The notes below the pieces were generated by a model. That model made no database searches and was not told the origin of the DNA. It saw only the letters and a program-made list of their open reading frames with translations. Position numbers and translations under genes: made by a program. From Bacteroides sp. (GTDB lineage: Bacteria; Bacteroidota; Bacteroidia; Bacteroidales; Bacteroidaceae), in contig SUXY01000013.1 in NCBI GenBank assembly GCA_015060705.1, positions 1 through 55,125 of the forward strand: a stretch of 55,125 nucleotides of DNA, read 5' to 3'. Positions 37,449 through 45,458 of the stretch are shown here, in pieces; the first letter of the stretch is position 1, and the number at the start of each line of letters is the position of its first letter.

Positions 37449-38210
37449 ATGAAATGCACTATGGATAGAAGACAAATGTTGAAGGTAACAGGAGCTACAT
37501 TGGCAGGCTCTTCCTTGTTCGGTGTACCCGCATGGGGTGAAGAATTGATACCTGAAACTCAGCATACGAAAAAGGCATTGATCATTGGCGCACATCCGGA
37601 TGACCCTGAAACCGGTTGTGGAGGAACCATGATTCTGTTAAAGCAAGCCGGCTATGAAGTGGTATCGGTGTATATGACGAAAGGTGAAGGAGGGATCGTC
37701 GGAAAAACTCCTGATGAAGCAGCAGCTATCCGTGTAAAGGAAGGGGAGAAGGCATCGGCTGTTTTGGGAGCACGCCCTATCTTCATGACTCAAATTGATG
37801 GAAATACGGAAATCAACAAAGCACGATATGTAGAGATGCGTGAGCTGATTGCAGCAGAGAAGCCTGATGTGGTATTTACTCATTGGCCTATCGATTCACA
37901 TCCTGATCATCGGGTATGTTCATTATTGGTATACGATGCTTGGCGCCGATTGGGTTATAACTTTGAACTCTATTATTTTGAGGTCATGAGCGGAACGCAG
38001 ACTCAACTCTTTCAACCGACCGATTATGTCGATATAACCAAGGTAGCCGACCAAAAACGTGAAGCCTGTTTTTGTCACGTAAGTCAAGACATGAAACCTT
38101 TGTATGAAGAATGGCACGACGGAATGGAACGCTTCCGAGGATTGGAATTCCGATGCAAGTATGCCGAAGCATTCATTCATTTGCGTAGAAACAACAACGA
38201 CCTGTTCTAG
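37449..38210 (+). CDS. PIG-L family deacetylase with Tat-like signal
   Basis: A zinc-dependent N-acetylglucosaminyl-type deacetylase fold (LmbE/PIG-L). The metal motif GAHPDDPETGCGGT (about 48-61) and the later HWPIDSHPDHR (about 141-151) supply the expected His and Asp ligands. The N-terminus MDRRQMLKVTGATLAGSSLF has a twin-arginine and a hydrophobic stretch, suggesting Tat export. The start may be ATG 37449 or, giving the cleaner Tat signal, ATG 37461. The substrate is unknown. No close partner gene is evident. Confidence 0.88.
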   Translation: MKCTMDRRQMLKVTGATLAGSSLFGVPAWGEELIPETQHTKKALIIGAHPDDPETGCGGTMILLKQAGYEVVSVYMTKGEGGIVGKTPDEAAAIRVKEGEKASAVLGARPIFMTQIDGNTEINKARYVEMRELIAAEKPDVVFTHWPIDSHPDHRVCSLLVYDAWRRLGYNFELYYFEVMSGTQTQLFQPTDYVDITKVADQKREACFCHVSQDMKPLYEEWHDGMERFRGLEFRCKYAEAFIHLRRNNNDLF

Positions 38211-38226
38211 AACAGGTCGATAATGG

Positions 38227-38299
38227 AGCCGAAAATGGGACTCGAACCCACGACTTGCTCATTACGAATGAGCTACTCTACCAACTGAGTTATTTCGGC
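38227..38299 (-). tRNA. tRNA-Thr (anticodon CGT)
   Basis: A 73-base cloverleaf on the minus strand. The acceptor arms are GCCGAAA/TTTCGGC, the anticodon arm GCTCA-TTCGTAA-TGAGC carries CGT, and the T arm holds the standard TTCGAGT. CCA is not encoded. A TATATTTG box lies at 38320-38327. Confidence 0.96.
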
Positions 38300-38319
38300 A
38301 ATATTATTGAAAAGTGATG

Positions 38320-38327
38320 CAAATATA
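38320..38327 (-). promoter_or_regulatory. -7 box (TATATTTG) for tRNA-Thr
   Basis: Minus-strand TATATTTG 20 bases upstream of the tRNA 5' end. Confidence 0.55.
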
Positions 38328-38351
38328 GAACGATTTTCTGAAAGGTGAAAC

Positions 38352-38379
38352 AAAAAACGGAGAATTTTGGTTCTCCGTT
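38352..38379 (-). terminator. terminator after the AlaX-like gene
   Basis: Minus-strand AACGGAGAA / TTCTCCGTT hairpin followed by T6, nine bases after the stop. It separates the editing gene from tRNA-Thr. Confidence 0.85.
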
Positions 38380-38387
38380 GTCTTGCC

Positions 38388-38861
38388 TTATGCCAATGGA
38401 ATGATTTTGAAGCGCATGCGGAAAATGCCTTCCTTATAGTCGTGGCTGATAATCTTGAAGGTACCCACTTCGGAAGTGTTTTCTACATGAAGCCCGATGC
38501 AGAGACATTCATCGTAGTCGCCTACATGAACCACTCGCACGGTATCCGATGCTCCTTCCGGAAGACGTTTCATGTCGAAGCGACCCATGGCTTCTTCTTG
38601 TGAAATAAACTCCATGCTTACAGGGAGATTCTTTCTCAACGTTTCATTGACAACTTTTTCTATTTCTTCGATTTGTGCATCTGTAGGACATTCAGCCAAT
38701 GCGAAATCGAGCTTGCTCTTCTTGCGCTCGATGTGGGCTGATACCGCTCTACCACATCCAAAGAGGTTTACCATGGTACGGTTCACTACATGCTCACAGG
38801 TATGCATGGGAGGGTATTCGGTCTTGTTGTGCTCATTGAGCTGAGGTTGATTGTTTTCCAT
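38388..38861 (-). CDS. AlaX/ThrRS-type aminoacyl-tRNA editing domain protein
   Basis: A 157-residue stand-alone version of the editing domain shared by AlaRS and ThrRS. The zinc ligands are visible as HTCEHVVNR (HxxxH, about 19-23) and CIGLH (CxxxH, about 128-132). Such proteins hydrolyse mischarged tRNA, typically Ser-tRNA(Ala) or Gly-tRNA(Ala). The start MENNQPQLNEHNK follows a TATCTTTG box, which excludes the longer frame upstream. It lies next to, but is separated by a terminator from, tRNA-Thr(CGT). Which tRNA it edits cannot be told from sequence. Confidence 0.82.
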   Translation of the reverse strand: MENNQPQLNEHNKTEYPPMHTCEHVVNRTMVNLFGCGRAVSAHIERKKSKLDFALAECPTDAQIEEIEKVVNETLRKNLPVSMEFISQEEAMGRFDMKRLPEGASDTVRVVHVGDYDECLCIGLHVENTSEVGTFKIISHDYKEGIFRMRFKIIPLA

Positions 38862-38889
38862 TATCTTTGATTTTTTTGTTTCGTGGGGG

Positions 38890-38919
38890 CAAAGATAATA
38901 AAAAAGAGATTGTGTCAAA
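38890..38919 (-). promoter_or_regulatory. promoter of the AlaX-like gene
   Basis: Minus-strand TTTG (38916-38919), an 18-base spacer and TATCTTTG (38890-38897). The -33 box overlaps the T tract of the hsp20 terminator. Confidence 0.7.
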
Positions 38920-38953
38920 AAAGAAGTGGATGCGTATTTTGACACACCCACTT
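38917..38953 (-). terminator. terminator of hsp20
   Basis: Minus-strand AAGTGGGTG / CATCCACTT arms (one G-U pair) followed by CTTTTTT. Confidence 0.75.
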
Positions 38954-38976
38954 ATATCTCGCTCAGTTGAAATACT

Positions 38977-39408
38977 TTATTTGATTTCAATCACTTTCAT
39001 GTTCTTGTCTTTAGGTTCCGGTGCTTTCCGAGGGAGTTCGATGCGCAGGACACCGTCACACATGCAGGCATTGATGGTATCTTTTACCACATCTTCCGGA
39101 AGAATAAGTGTTTGTTGGAATTTGGTATACGAGAATTCTCGACGAAGATACCGGCCTTTCTTGTCCTTGTCTTCGTTATCGCTTTTCTTTTCCATGGCGA
39201 TGACCAAGTTGCCACTTTCGTCTACATGCACGTTGAAGTCCTCCTTGTTCATGCCCGGTGCAGCTACTTCTACCTTATATTCCGTATCGTTTTCAATGAC
39301 GTTGATAGCCGGAGCTGTTGCATTTGTCTTTTTCATCCAGTCATTGTCGAAGAAATCGTCGAACATGGCAGGTAACCAACTTTGATGGTATCGTTTCATT
39401 GGCATCAT
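38977..39408 (-). CDS. Hsp20/alpha-crystallin small heat-shock protein
   Basis: An ATP-independent holdase chaperone of 143 residues. The alpha-crystallin domain spans about 33-130 (YKVEVAAPGMNKEDFNVHV to DGVLRIELPRKAP), followed by a VIEIK C-terminal anchor of the I-x-I type. TCTCCT on the plus strand at 39417-39422 is an AGGAGA Shine-Dalgarno on the coding strand, eight bases before the first ATG, and supports that start. Such a strong site is unusual here and fits a highly expressed stress gene. About 200 bases upstream contain no other gene and no clear housekeeping promoter. Confidence 0.95.
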   Translation of the reverse strand: MMPMKRYHQSWLPAMFDDFFDNDWMKKTNATAPAINVIENDTEYKVEVAAPGMNKEDFNVHVDESGNLVIAMEKKSDNEDKDKKGRYLRREFSYTKFQQTLILPEDVVKDTINACMCDGVLRIELPRKAPEPKDKNMKVIEIK

Positions 39409-39608
39409 AAAATAAATCTCCTATGTTTAGTTATACAATTGGGTTTCCCGAGTGGTATTTCCAATCGGTTGTAGTATCAACAAGAAGAAGGGGAAAATGT
39501 TTTCAAAACGTCATAAAAACCTTGTCGGTCCATTTTTCGCCCTAAATTTCTCCATTCAATAATTTATCATTACTTTTGGGGACAAAATAATAAAGTTTGC
39601 TTTGAAAC

Positions 39609-41366
39609 ATGAAAACACATCGCGTCATAACGATTATAGGATGGCTGATTACAGGCCTATTACTTTTTCTTTGGCAGGAACAATATTTGCCATTCCATTA
39701 TGAATATATGGAGCAATTCCGATTGTTTCATTACAATACGGAATATTTTATTGACCATTGTTCTTATCCATCCGGTTTGATGGAATATCTGGCTTCTTAT
39801 CTTATACAATTTTTTAATCTGCCTTACATAGGGGTAGGAACTATAACTATTTTGCTGCTATTGATAGGTATAGGAATACAACAGATTTTCAAGCGTATAG
39901 CAGCTCATGTAGATATGCCATTGGCTTATCTGTTGCCTGCATTGTTGTTGCTTTTCGCCGGAATGGACATCAATTACCATTTGGAAGGTACATTGGCATT
40001 TACCCTGACCGTATGGCTACTGAATGCACAAATCCGGATTGTTCGTCCTGAATATAGAATCTTTTCGGGAGTTCTTTTATCCTGGCTATTGTTTTATATG
40101 ACAGGTCCTGCTTTTGTCTTGTTTGCTCTTTGTTCCGTCATCTATGAATGGCATAAGCAGGAATTACCCAAAATGTATGCTGTTTTGCTGCTTCCTGTAG
40201 CGGTCTTGCCTGCTTGCTATGCATATTTTATACAACATAGTGAACCGTTACGCATTCTTTTTCTACCGGATGCATATAGCAATCACAAACTGGAAGGTCA
40301 GACTATCCTTTACTATACTTGGATAACATTGCCTCTTCTTTTCACATTGGCTTGTTTGCTAAACAGATGGAAGAAGCCCGTTTCTTCCTTCGTCAAAGGA
40401 TTGTCGGTCTCTATTCAACTTTTAGCGGTAATTATCATTCTGTTCCAAGGAAATGAGAAATATAATTCTCCTTCATTAACCCAAGTGAAAGAATTGGACT
40501 ATTATAGCCGGAACAAACAATGGGACCAAATACTGAATATGCAGACTTCTTCGAGCAATAACATTTTTTCGACTTGTTTCAAGAATCTAGCCATGGCACA
40601 AAAGGGTATATTGGCAGACAAAGGTTTACATCACAAGCAATTGGGAAACAAAGCACTATGGATTGATTGGGACCAGTCATCGACTGTAAGCACGTTACTC
40701 AGCGACCTGTATTATGCCATGGGACACATTGCCCTTTCCCAACGTTACGCCTTTGAGGGAGTCCTTTCTTCAGAATGGGAGGTGAACCCTTACTTGTTTC
40801 TCCGCCTTATTCAGACTAATTTGATTTTTGGGCATTATAATATAGCGGAAAAATACATTCGTTTCCTTGAAGACACGCGCTATCAGGAACAGGCTCATGC
40901 TTATCGGAAGTTTTTATACAATGATGCATTGCTTGAGCAAGACAAGGAATTGGGAGGAAAGCGTAAAGGTGTTTCTGGCTCTAAAGGATTGTCTGAAATG
41001 CAAGGGCTAACCCATGATTTGTTGCAGATAGCTTTTGCCAATCCTGATAACCAAATTGTTCTTGATTATGTAGGTATGTATATCCTTTTCGAGAAAAACA
41101 TACCTCTGTTCAAAATGTTTATTGAGAACTTTTATGAAGCACCCGGCTTACAACCGATGCCAACTCATTTTCAGGAGGCAATCGTCTTTTCATACGAATC
41201 TCAACCGGAAAGATGGAAGGAATTCGGTATAACGGAAGCTATAAAAAAACGATTCGAAGAGTACAAGAGATTAGATATAGATTCCCGGTTAAGTCCGTCA
41301 TTGGTTAACAGACTTCGTTCCGGATTCGGAAATACTTATTGGTATTATTATACTTATCATAAATAA
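39609..41366 (+). CDS. DUF6057 family membrane protein
   Basis: A 585-residue protein with about ten membrane helices in the first ~285 residues and a soluble C-terminal part of ~300 residues. Segments such as HYNTEYFIDHCSYPSGLMEY and LAYLLPALLLLFAGMDINYH identify the Bacteroidota DUF6057 family; the function is unknown. The soluble part has helical repeat character (TPR-like: LLQIAFANPDNQIVLDYVGM). The next gene, a CXXCH propeller lipoprotein, starts 7 bases later, so the two are probably co-expressed. Confidence 0.8.
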   Translation: MKTHRVITIIGWLITGLLLFLWQEQYLPFHYEYMEQFRLFHYNTEYFIDHCSYPSGLMEYLASYLIQFFNLPYIGVGTITILLLLIGIGIQQIFKRIAAHVDMPLAYLLPALLLLFAGMDINYHLEGTLAFTLTVWLLNAQIRIVRPEYRIFSGVLLSWLLFYMTGPAFVLFALCSVIYEWHKQELPKMYAVLLLPVAVLPACYAYFIQHSEPLRILFLPDAYSNHKLEGQTILYYTWITLPLLFTLACLLNRWKKPVSSFVKGLSVSIQLLAVIIILFQGNEKYNSPSLTQVKELDYYSRNKQWDQILNMQTSSSNNIFSTCFKNLAMAQKGILADKGLHHKQLGNKALWIDWDQSSTVSTLLSDLYYAMGHIALSQRYAFEGVLSSEWEVNPYLFLRLIQTNLIFGHYNIAEKYIRFLEDTRYQEQAHAYRKFLYNDALLEQDKELGGKRKGVSGSKGLSEMQGLTHDLLQIAFANPDNQIVLDYVGMYILFEKNIPLFKMFIENFYEAPGLQPMPTHFQEAIVFSYESQPERWKEFGITEAIKKRFEEYKRLDIDSRLSPSLVNRLRSGFGNTYWYYYTYHK

Positions 41367-41373
41367 GAATCAA

Positions 41374-42852
41374 ATGAAACACACATTATCCTATTTTATA
41401 TTAGTTCTATTCGCTTCTTTATGGACATCTTGTTCACCTTCTGCAAGCGAACCTCAATCTGCGACCTCTCTCAACCAGTTGCCGGATATTTTCCCGGACT
41501 ATGTAGATGTAACCATTCCTTCCCAAATAGCACCGTTACGGTTCATGCTCCGTCAGGCACCAGAGAAGGCAATCGTCAGTATCTCCTGTGGTGAGGAGAA
41601 AATTGTATGCGAAGCATCAGGCGAAAAAGGATTCCTGATTGATGAAAAGCAATGGAAGGAAATACTGGAAGTAGCTGTAGGAAAAGAATTGGAAGTGAAG
41701 GTTTATGAAAAGAAAGGAGACAATTGGCAAATGTACCTTCCTTTCCATTGGTACGTTTCTTCGGATTCAATGGATCCTTTTCTCGTATATCGTCTGTTGG
41801 AACCAGGATATGAAATCTGGAACGAAATGGGAATCTACCAACGCAGATTGGCTGATTTCGAGGAAACTGCTGTCATATCCAATCATCTGACAGGTCACAA
41901 TTGTATCAATTGTCATAGTTTCCCGAATCAAGACCCCAACCAATTGGTATTGCACATGCGAGGTCAAAGAGGGGGGACCTATCTTTTCCAATCAGGGGAT
42001 ATTACCAAGTTGAATGGAAAGGTCGGTAATCATATATCTTCATTGGTTTATCCATCATGGCATCCATCCGGAGATTTTATCGCTTTCTCCACCAATCAAA
42101 CTAGACAAGCGTTCCATTTCAATGATAAAAACCGGATTGAAGTTATGGACTATGCTTCGGATCTATTGTTGTATGATGTCAAAAAGAACGAGGTAATAAC
42201 CGTTCCCCAATTGTTTTCGGATAAAGCCTTCGAGACCTTTCCTCATTTTTCTCCCGATGGAAAGACCCTTTATTTCTGTTCGTCAGAAGCACAGAAAATG
42301 CCTGAAGACTTTCAAAACGTGAAGTATAGCCTTTGTTCGATTTCATTCAATCTGGAAACACGGACATTCGGAACTCAGGTGGATACCTTGTTTAACGGAA
42401 AACATGCAGGAAAAAGTGTATCATTTCCAAGAGTTTCACCAGATGGAAAATTCTTGGTATTTACTTTGTCTGATTATGGGAACTTTTCCATATGGCATAA
42501 AGAAGCGGACTTGTATATTGCCAATTTACAAGATAGGACTGTTGTTCCTTTAGAATCGGCCAATAGCGATAATGTGGAGAGTTATCATTCCTGGAGTAGT
42601 AATAGTAGATGGCTTGTCTTTAGTAGTCGACGTTTAGACGGATTATATACCCATCCTCACCTGATTCATATCGATGCTGAGGGAAAAGCTGGAAAGCCAT
42701 TCATTTTACCACAAAAAGATGCTACTTTCTATTCTTCCTACATGCAGTCATTTAATATTCCGGAATTTGTCAAGGGTCCGGTAGAATATTCAACTCATGA
42801 TATAGCTAATAGTACGCTTGAGGAAGGAAAAACCATTCATTTGTACAGATAA
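41374..42852 (+). CDS. TolB-like beta-propeller lipoprotein with a CXXCH motif
   Basis: A 492-residue exported protein. The signal peptide ends in a lipobox (WTSC, Cys20). Near residue 178-182 a CINCH sequence has the form of a c-type haem attachment site. WD40-like PD40 blades follow (FSPDGKTLYF, SPDGKFLVFTL, SRWLVFSSRRLDG). It is tightly linked to the DUF6057 gene. Whether haem is bound depends on a periplasmic cytochrome c maturation system that is not visible here. The gene ends 27 bases before the terminator of the opposing small RNA. Confidence 0.78.
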   Translation: MKHTLSYFILVLFASLWTSCSPSASEPQSATSLNQLPDIFPDYVDVTIPSQIAPLRFMLRQAPEKAIVSISCGEEKIVCEASGEKGFLIDEKQWKEILEVAVGKELEVKVYEKKGDNWQMYLPFHWYVSSDSMDPFLVYRLLEPGYEIWNEMGIYQRRLADFEETAVISNHLTGHNCINCHSFPNQDPNQLVLHMRGQRGGTYLFQSGDITKLNGKVGNHISSLVYPSWHPSGDFIAFSTNQTRQAFHFNDKNRIEVMDYASDLLLYDVKKNEVITVPQLFSDKAFETFPHFSPDGKTLYFCSSEAQKMPEDFQNVKYSLCSISFNLETRTFGTQVDTLFNGKHAGKSVSFPRVSPDGKFLVFTLSDYGNFSIWHKEADLYIANLQDRTVVPLESANSDNVESYHSWSSNSRWLVFSSRRLDGLYTHPHLIHIDAEGKAGKPFILPQKDATFYSSYMQSFNIPEFVKGPVEYSTHDIANSTLEEGKTIHLYR

Positions 42853-42879
42853 AAAGGACTTGGAGAAACGTACGGACAT

Positions 42880-42941
42880 AAAAAAAGGAGCAACGCCTTG
42901 CTCCAACCTTTGTTAACCTTAAATCTAATACTATGAAAAAC
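42880..42941 (-). ncRNA. predicted ~62-nt small RNA with antisense complementarity to a distant mRNA leader
   Basis: A consensus promoter is followed by about 37 unstructured bases and then a terminator hairpin GGAGCAA-GGCG-TTGCTCC with T7 (42887-42904, tract 42880-42886). No start codon with a useful frame occurs on this strand. The unstructured part, complement of 42910-42933, pairs at 22 of 24 positions with the bases just before the start codon of the transglutaminase-like lipoprotein gene (2362-2385). The exact 5' end is inferred from the promoter. I do not recognise the RNA family. Confidence 0.6.
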
Positions 42942-42947
42942 ACATTG

Positions 42948-42978
42948 CAAAGGTACGGACTTTTTGGATATCTGCAAA
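42948..42978 (-). promoter_or_regulatory. perfect Bacteroidota promoter for the small RNA
   Basis: Minus-strand TTTG (42975-42978), exactly 19 bases, then TACCTTTG (42948-42955). One of the best promoter matches in the window, and no protein-coding gene follows it. Confidence 0.75.
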
Positions 42979-43061
42979 TATTTTGGGTGAAAAAGCGTGT
43001 TTTATAACACATTTTTAGATTTGCTTTTCTCCTTTCAGTATTTTTTAAGACTTCTTTTACC

Positions 43062-43069
43062 TATCTTTG
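43062..43069 (+). promoter_or_regulatory. -7 box (TATCTTTG) for the HpaII-like gene
   Basis: TATCTTTG 22 bases before the ATG at 43092; no clear -33 element. Confidence 0.5.
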
Positions 43070-43091
43070 TAGCTCTTAAATAAAATTAGAT

Positions 43092-44177
43092 ATGGCATTT
43101 GAAGCAACCAAAAGAGAATGGAGCGAACTTTACGCTTTTTTCCGTTTGTTATCAGACGGATATGTTTATGCCGGTACACCGGATGCAAAGAAGAATGAAA
43201 ATCTTTGTTGGCCTGTAGCTATGGTGCAACGCGAAGAGCACGATGGTACTCGTCAGTATATCATAGAAAACGAAGAAATTCACATCGTAGGTGAGAATAT
43301 TGACAAGCGAATTCCTCGTGAGGATTTTGCAACCGTAGCGAGTCTGGTACTTGATGCGGTCAAGGGAAGCAAGGAAATGGATGTTACTTCGCCTGATGGG
43401 GTGGAAGAGTTCCTCGATGAAGTTGCTATCTTTGACCTTGAAGCAAAGACTGATGACCGGACCGATTTCTATGTGGCTTTCTATAACGTGAACACGCCAT
43501 TGGTGGGATTTTGTGTACGTTCCAAACTTAGTCCGATGTTTCCTTTGCTCGATGGAGGACGTACTGCCAATTTCAAGTTCGAACAGACGGGGGTGAAATT
43601 TGCTACTCCAACAGTCAACAAGATCAATGCTTTTGGTGAGGAAGACGATGTGATTGGTCGTATGCTGATGATTGAACGCTTGGGAGGTAACTTGAAGTTC
43701 AACGATGCAGCTGATAAGGTATTCCGTAGCAATCTGGGTATGATTGATTTACATTTCCCTCGTGTGTTGGGCGAGATGTGTCGTACCATGCATCTGGAAG
43801 GAATTACCCGGGTGAATGAACTCGTTGAAATCATCAAGCAAACCAATCCATTGAAGATTAAGGATGAACTCATTACCAAGCATCGTTATTACGAACACAA
43901 GATGAAGGAATTCCTCCTGGCATTGGCGTTGGGTATGCGCCCGGCTAAATTATATAATGGTACTGATTCTGCAGTAGCTGGTTTTTTGATGGTAGACGGA
44001 GCAGGTGAAGTGATTTGTTATCAGAAGGCCGATCGACAGACCTTTGCCGATTTCTTATATAACAATACCCGATTGGAAAAGGGACCGACAGCCAAGGATA
44101 AATATGGTTATCTGGAAAAAGAAAATGGGCTTTATTATTTCAAGCTGAATCTGAAGATTGGTTTAGTGAAACGATAG
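43092..44177 (+). CDS. HpaII-family restriction endonuclease-like protein
   Basis: A 361-residue protein that I place, from memory of the family, with HpaII-type endonucleases (RE_HpaII), which cut CCGG. The start FEATKREWSELYAFFRLLSDGYVY and the length (HpaII itself is about 360) fit. DLEAKTDDRTDFYVAF (about 116-131) and FCVRSKLSPMF (about 138-148) could supply acidic and lysine catalytic residues (the latter resembling the S-K core of a PD-xK-like site). No DNA methyltransferase gene is adjacent: upstream is the propeller lipoprotein and downstream, after 3 bases, a nucleoside transporter. Base composition matches its neighbours. Confidence 0.6.
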   Translation: MAFEATKREWSELYAFFRLLSDGYVYAGTPDAKKNENLCWPVAMVQREEHDGTRQYIIENEEIHIVGENIDKRIPREDFATVASLVLDAVKGSKEMDVTSPDGVEEFLDEVAIFDLEAKTDDRTDFYVAFYNVNTPLVGFCVRSKLSPMFPLLDGGRTANFKFEQTGVKFATPTVNKINAFGEEDDVIGRMLMIERLGGNLKFNDAADKVFRSNLGMIDLHFPRVLGEMCRTMHLEGITRVNELVEIIKQTNPLKIKDELITKHRYYEHKMKEFLLALALGMRPAKLYNGTDSAVAGFLMVDGAGEVICYQKADRQTFADFLYNNTRLEKGPTAKDKYGYLEKENGLYYFKLNLKIGLVKR

Positions 44178-44180
44178 TAC

Positions 44181-45458
44181 ATGAAAGACGCTGTTAAATC
44201 TATGAAACTTCGTCTGGTAGGAATGAGTTTCCTCCAGTTTGCTATATGGGGGGCCTACCTAATCTCCATGGGCACGTTCTTGTTCAGCGCAGGAATGGGA
44301 GATAAGATTGGGTATTTCTATGCGATGCAAGGAGTGGTGGCACTCTTTATGCCTGCGCTAATGGGGATTGTAGCCGACCGATGGATACCTGCTCAGAAGC
44401 TATTGGCAGGATGTCACTTGCTGAGTGCCTTGTTTAAAGCAGGCATGGCGTATGTGGCGTTCTCTGCTATCCGGAATCCGGCAGAGGAATATCCTACTTT
44501 ACTTTTGCTTTATGCTCTTTCGGTAGCCTTCTTCATGCCTACTTTGGCTTTGTGTAATTCGGTATCGTACTCAGCTTTGGAGAGTGTGAAACTTGAACCG
44601 ATGAAGAGTTTTCCACCGATCCGGGTCTTTGGTACAGTAGGCTTCATCTGTTCGATGATTGCCACGGATGTTTTGGGATTCCAAGCAAGTCCTAACCAGT
44701 TCTATTTGAGTGCTATTCTGGGTGTGCTAGCAGCAGGTTATGCTTTGACCTTACCGGCTTGTCCGATAGCAGGAAAGCAAAAAGGGAAATCTTTGGCAGA
44801 TGCGCTGGGTTTGAAAGCCTTTACATTATTTAAACAGCGAAAAATGGCATTGTTCTTTGGATTCTCGGTATTGTTGGGAGTTGCTCTCCAAATCACCAAC
44901 GGTTTTGCCAATCCATTCTTGAATAGTTTTGCCAACATCCCTGAATATGCCGATACTTTTGGAGTGAGACATGCCAATGTCCTAATCTCGCTTTCGCAAC
45001 TTTCAGAAACCTTGTGCTTGTTACTTATTCCGTTTGCATTGAAGCGTCTTGGCATCAAATATGTCATGCTCATAGCCATGTTTTGTTGGGTACTTCGATT
45101 TGCTCTTTTCGGGCTAGGTAATCCAGGGAATGGGGTATGGATGTTCATCCTTTCGATGATTGTCTATGGCGTAGCCTTCGATTTCTTCAACATTTCGGGC
45201 TCCTTGTTTGTCAATAATGAAACGGATCATTCTATCCGCTCCAGTGCACAGGGACTTTTCATGATGATGACCAATGGCTTTGGGGCTACAATCGGCACGA
45301 TATTGGCGCAACAAGTGGTGAATCATTTTGTCGATTTTACCAGTCAAGTGCCTCAAGTGGATGGTTGGAGCAAGGCATGGTTCATCTTTGCTGGTTATAT
45401 GCTGGTCGTAGCGATTCTCTTTGCGCTTTTGTTCAACGTTAAACACGAAAGAAAATGA
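44181..45458 (+). CDS. MFS nucleoside:H+ symporter (NupG-like)
   Basis: A 425-residue, twelve-helix major facilitator of the nucleoside permease subfamily. The segment FLQFAIWGAYLISMGTFLF near the N-terminus and FFNISGSLFVNNETDHSIRS near helix 10 are family features. It starts 3 bases after the HpaII-like gene and its stop overlaps the next ATG (ATGA), so three genes form one translationally linked series. Substrate is presumed to be purine or pyrimidine nucleosides. Confidence 0.9.
   Translation: MKDAVKSMKLRLVGMSFLQFAIWGAYLISMGTFLFSAGMGDKIGYFYAMQGVVALFMPALMGIVADRWIPAQKLLAGCHLLSALFKAGMAYVAFSAIRNPAEEYPTLLLLYALSVAFFMPTLALCNSVSYSALESVKLEPMKSFPPIRVFGTVGFICSMIATDVLGFQASPNQFYLSAILGVLAAGYALTLPACPIAGKQKGKSLADALGLKAFTLFKQRKMALFFGFSVLLGVALQITNGFANPFLNSFANIPEYADTFGVRHANVLISLSQLSETLCLLLIPFALKRLGIKYVMLIAMFCWVLRFALFGLGNPGNGVWMFILSMIVYGVAFDFFNISGSLFVNNETDHSIRSSAQGLFMMMTNGFGATIGTILAQQVVNHFVDFTSQVPQVDGWSKAWFIFAGYMLVVAILFALLFNVKHERK

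Noticed and set aside
42934..43008. Short plus-strand ATG frame (24 codons) over the small RNA promoter, a possible leader peptide
   Set aside because: The same bases form a perfect minus-strand promoter and the frame leads into no attenuator; the minus-strand explanation accounts for all signals.
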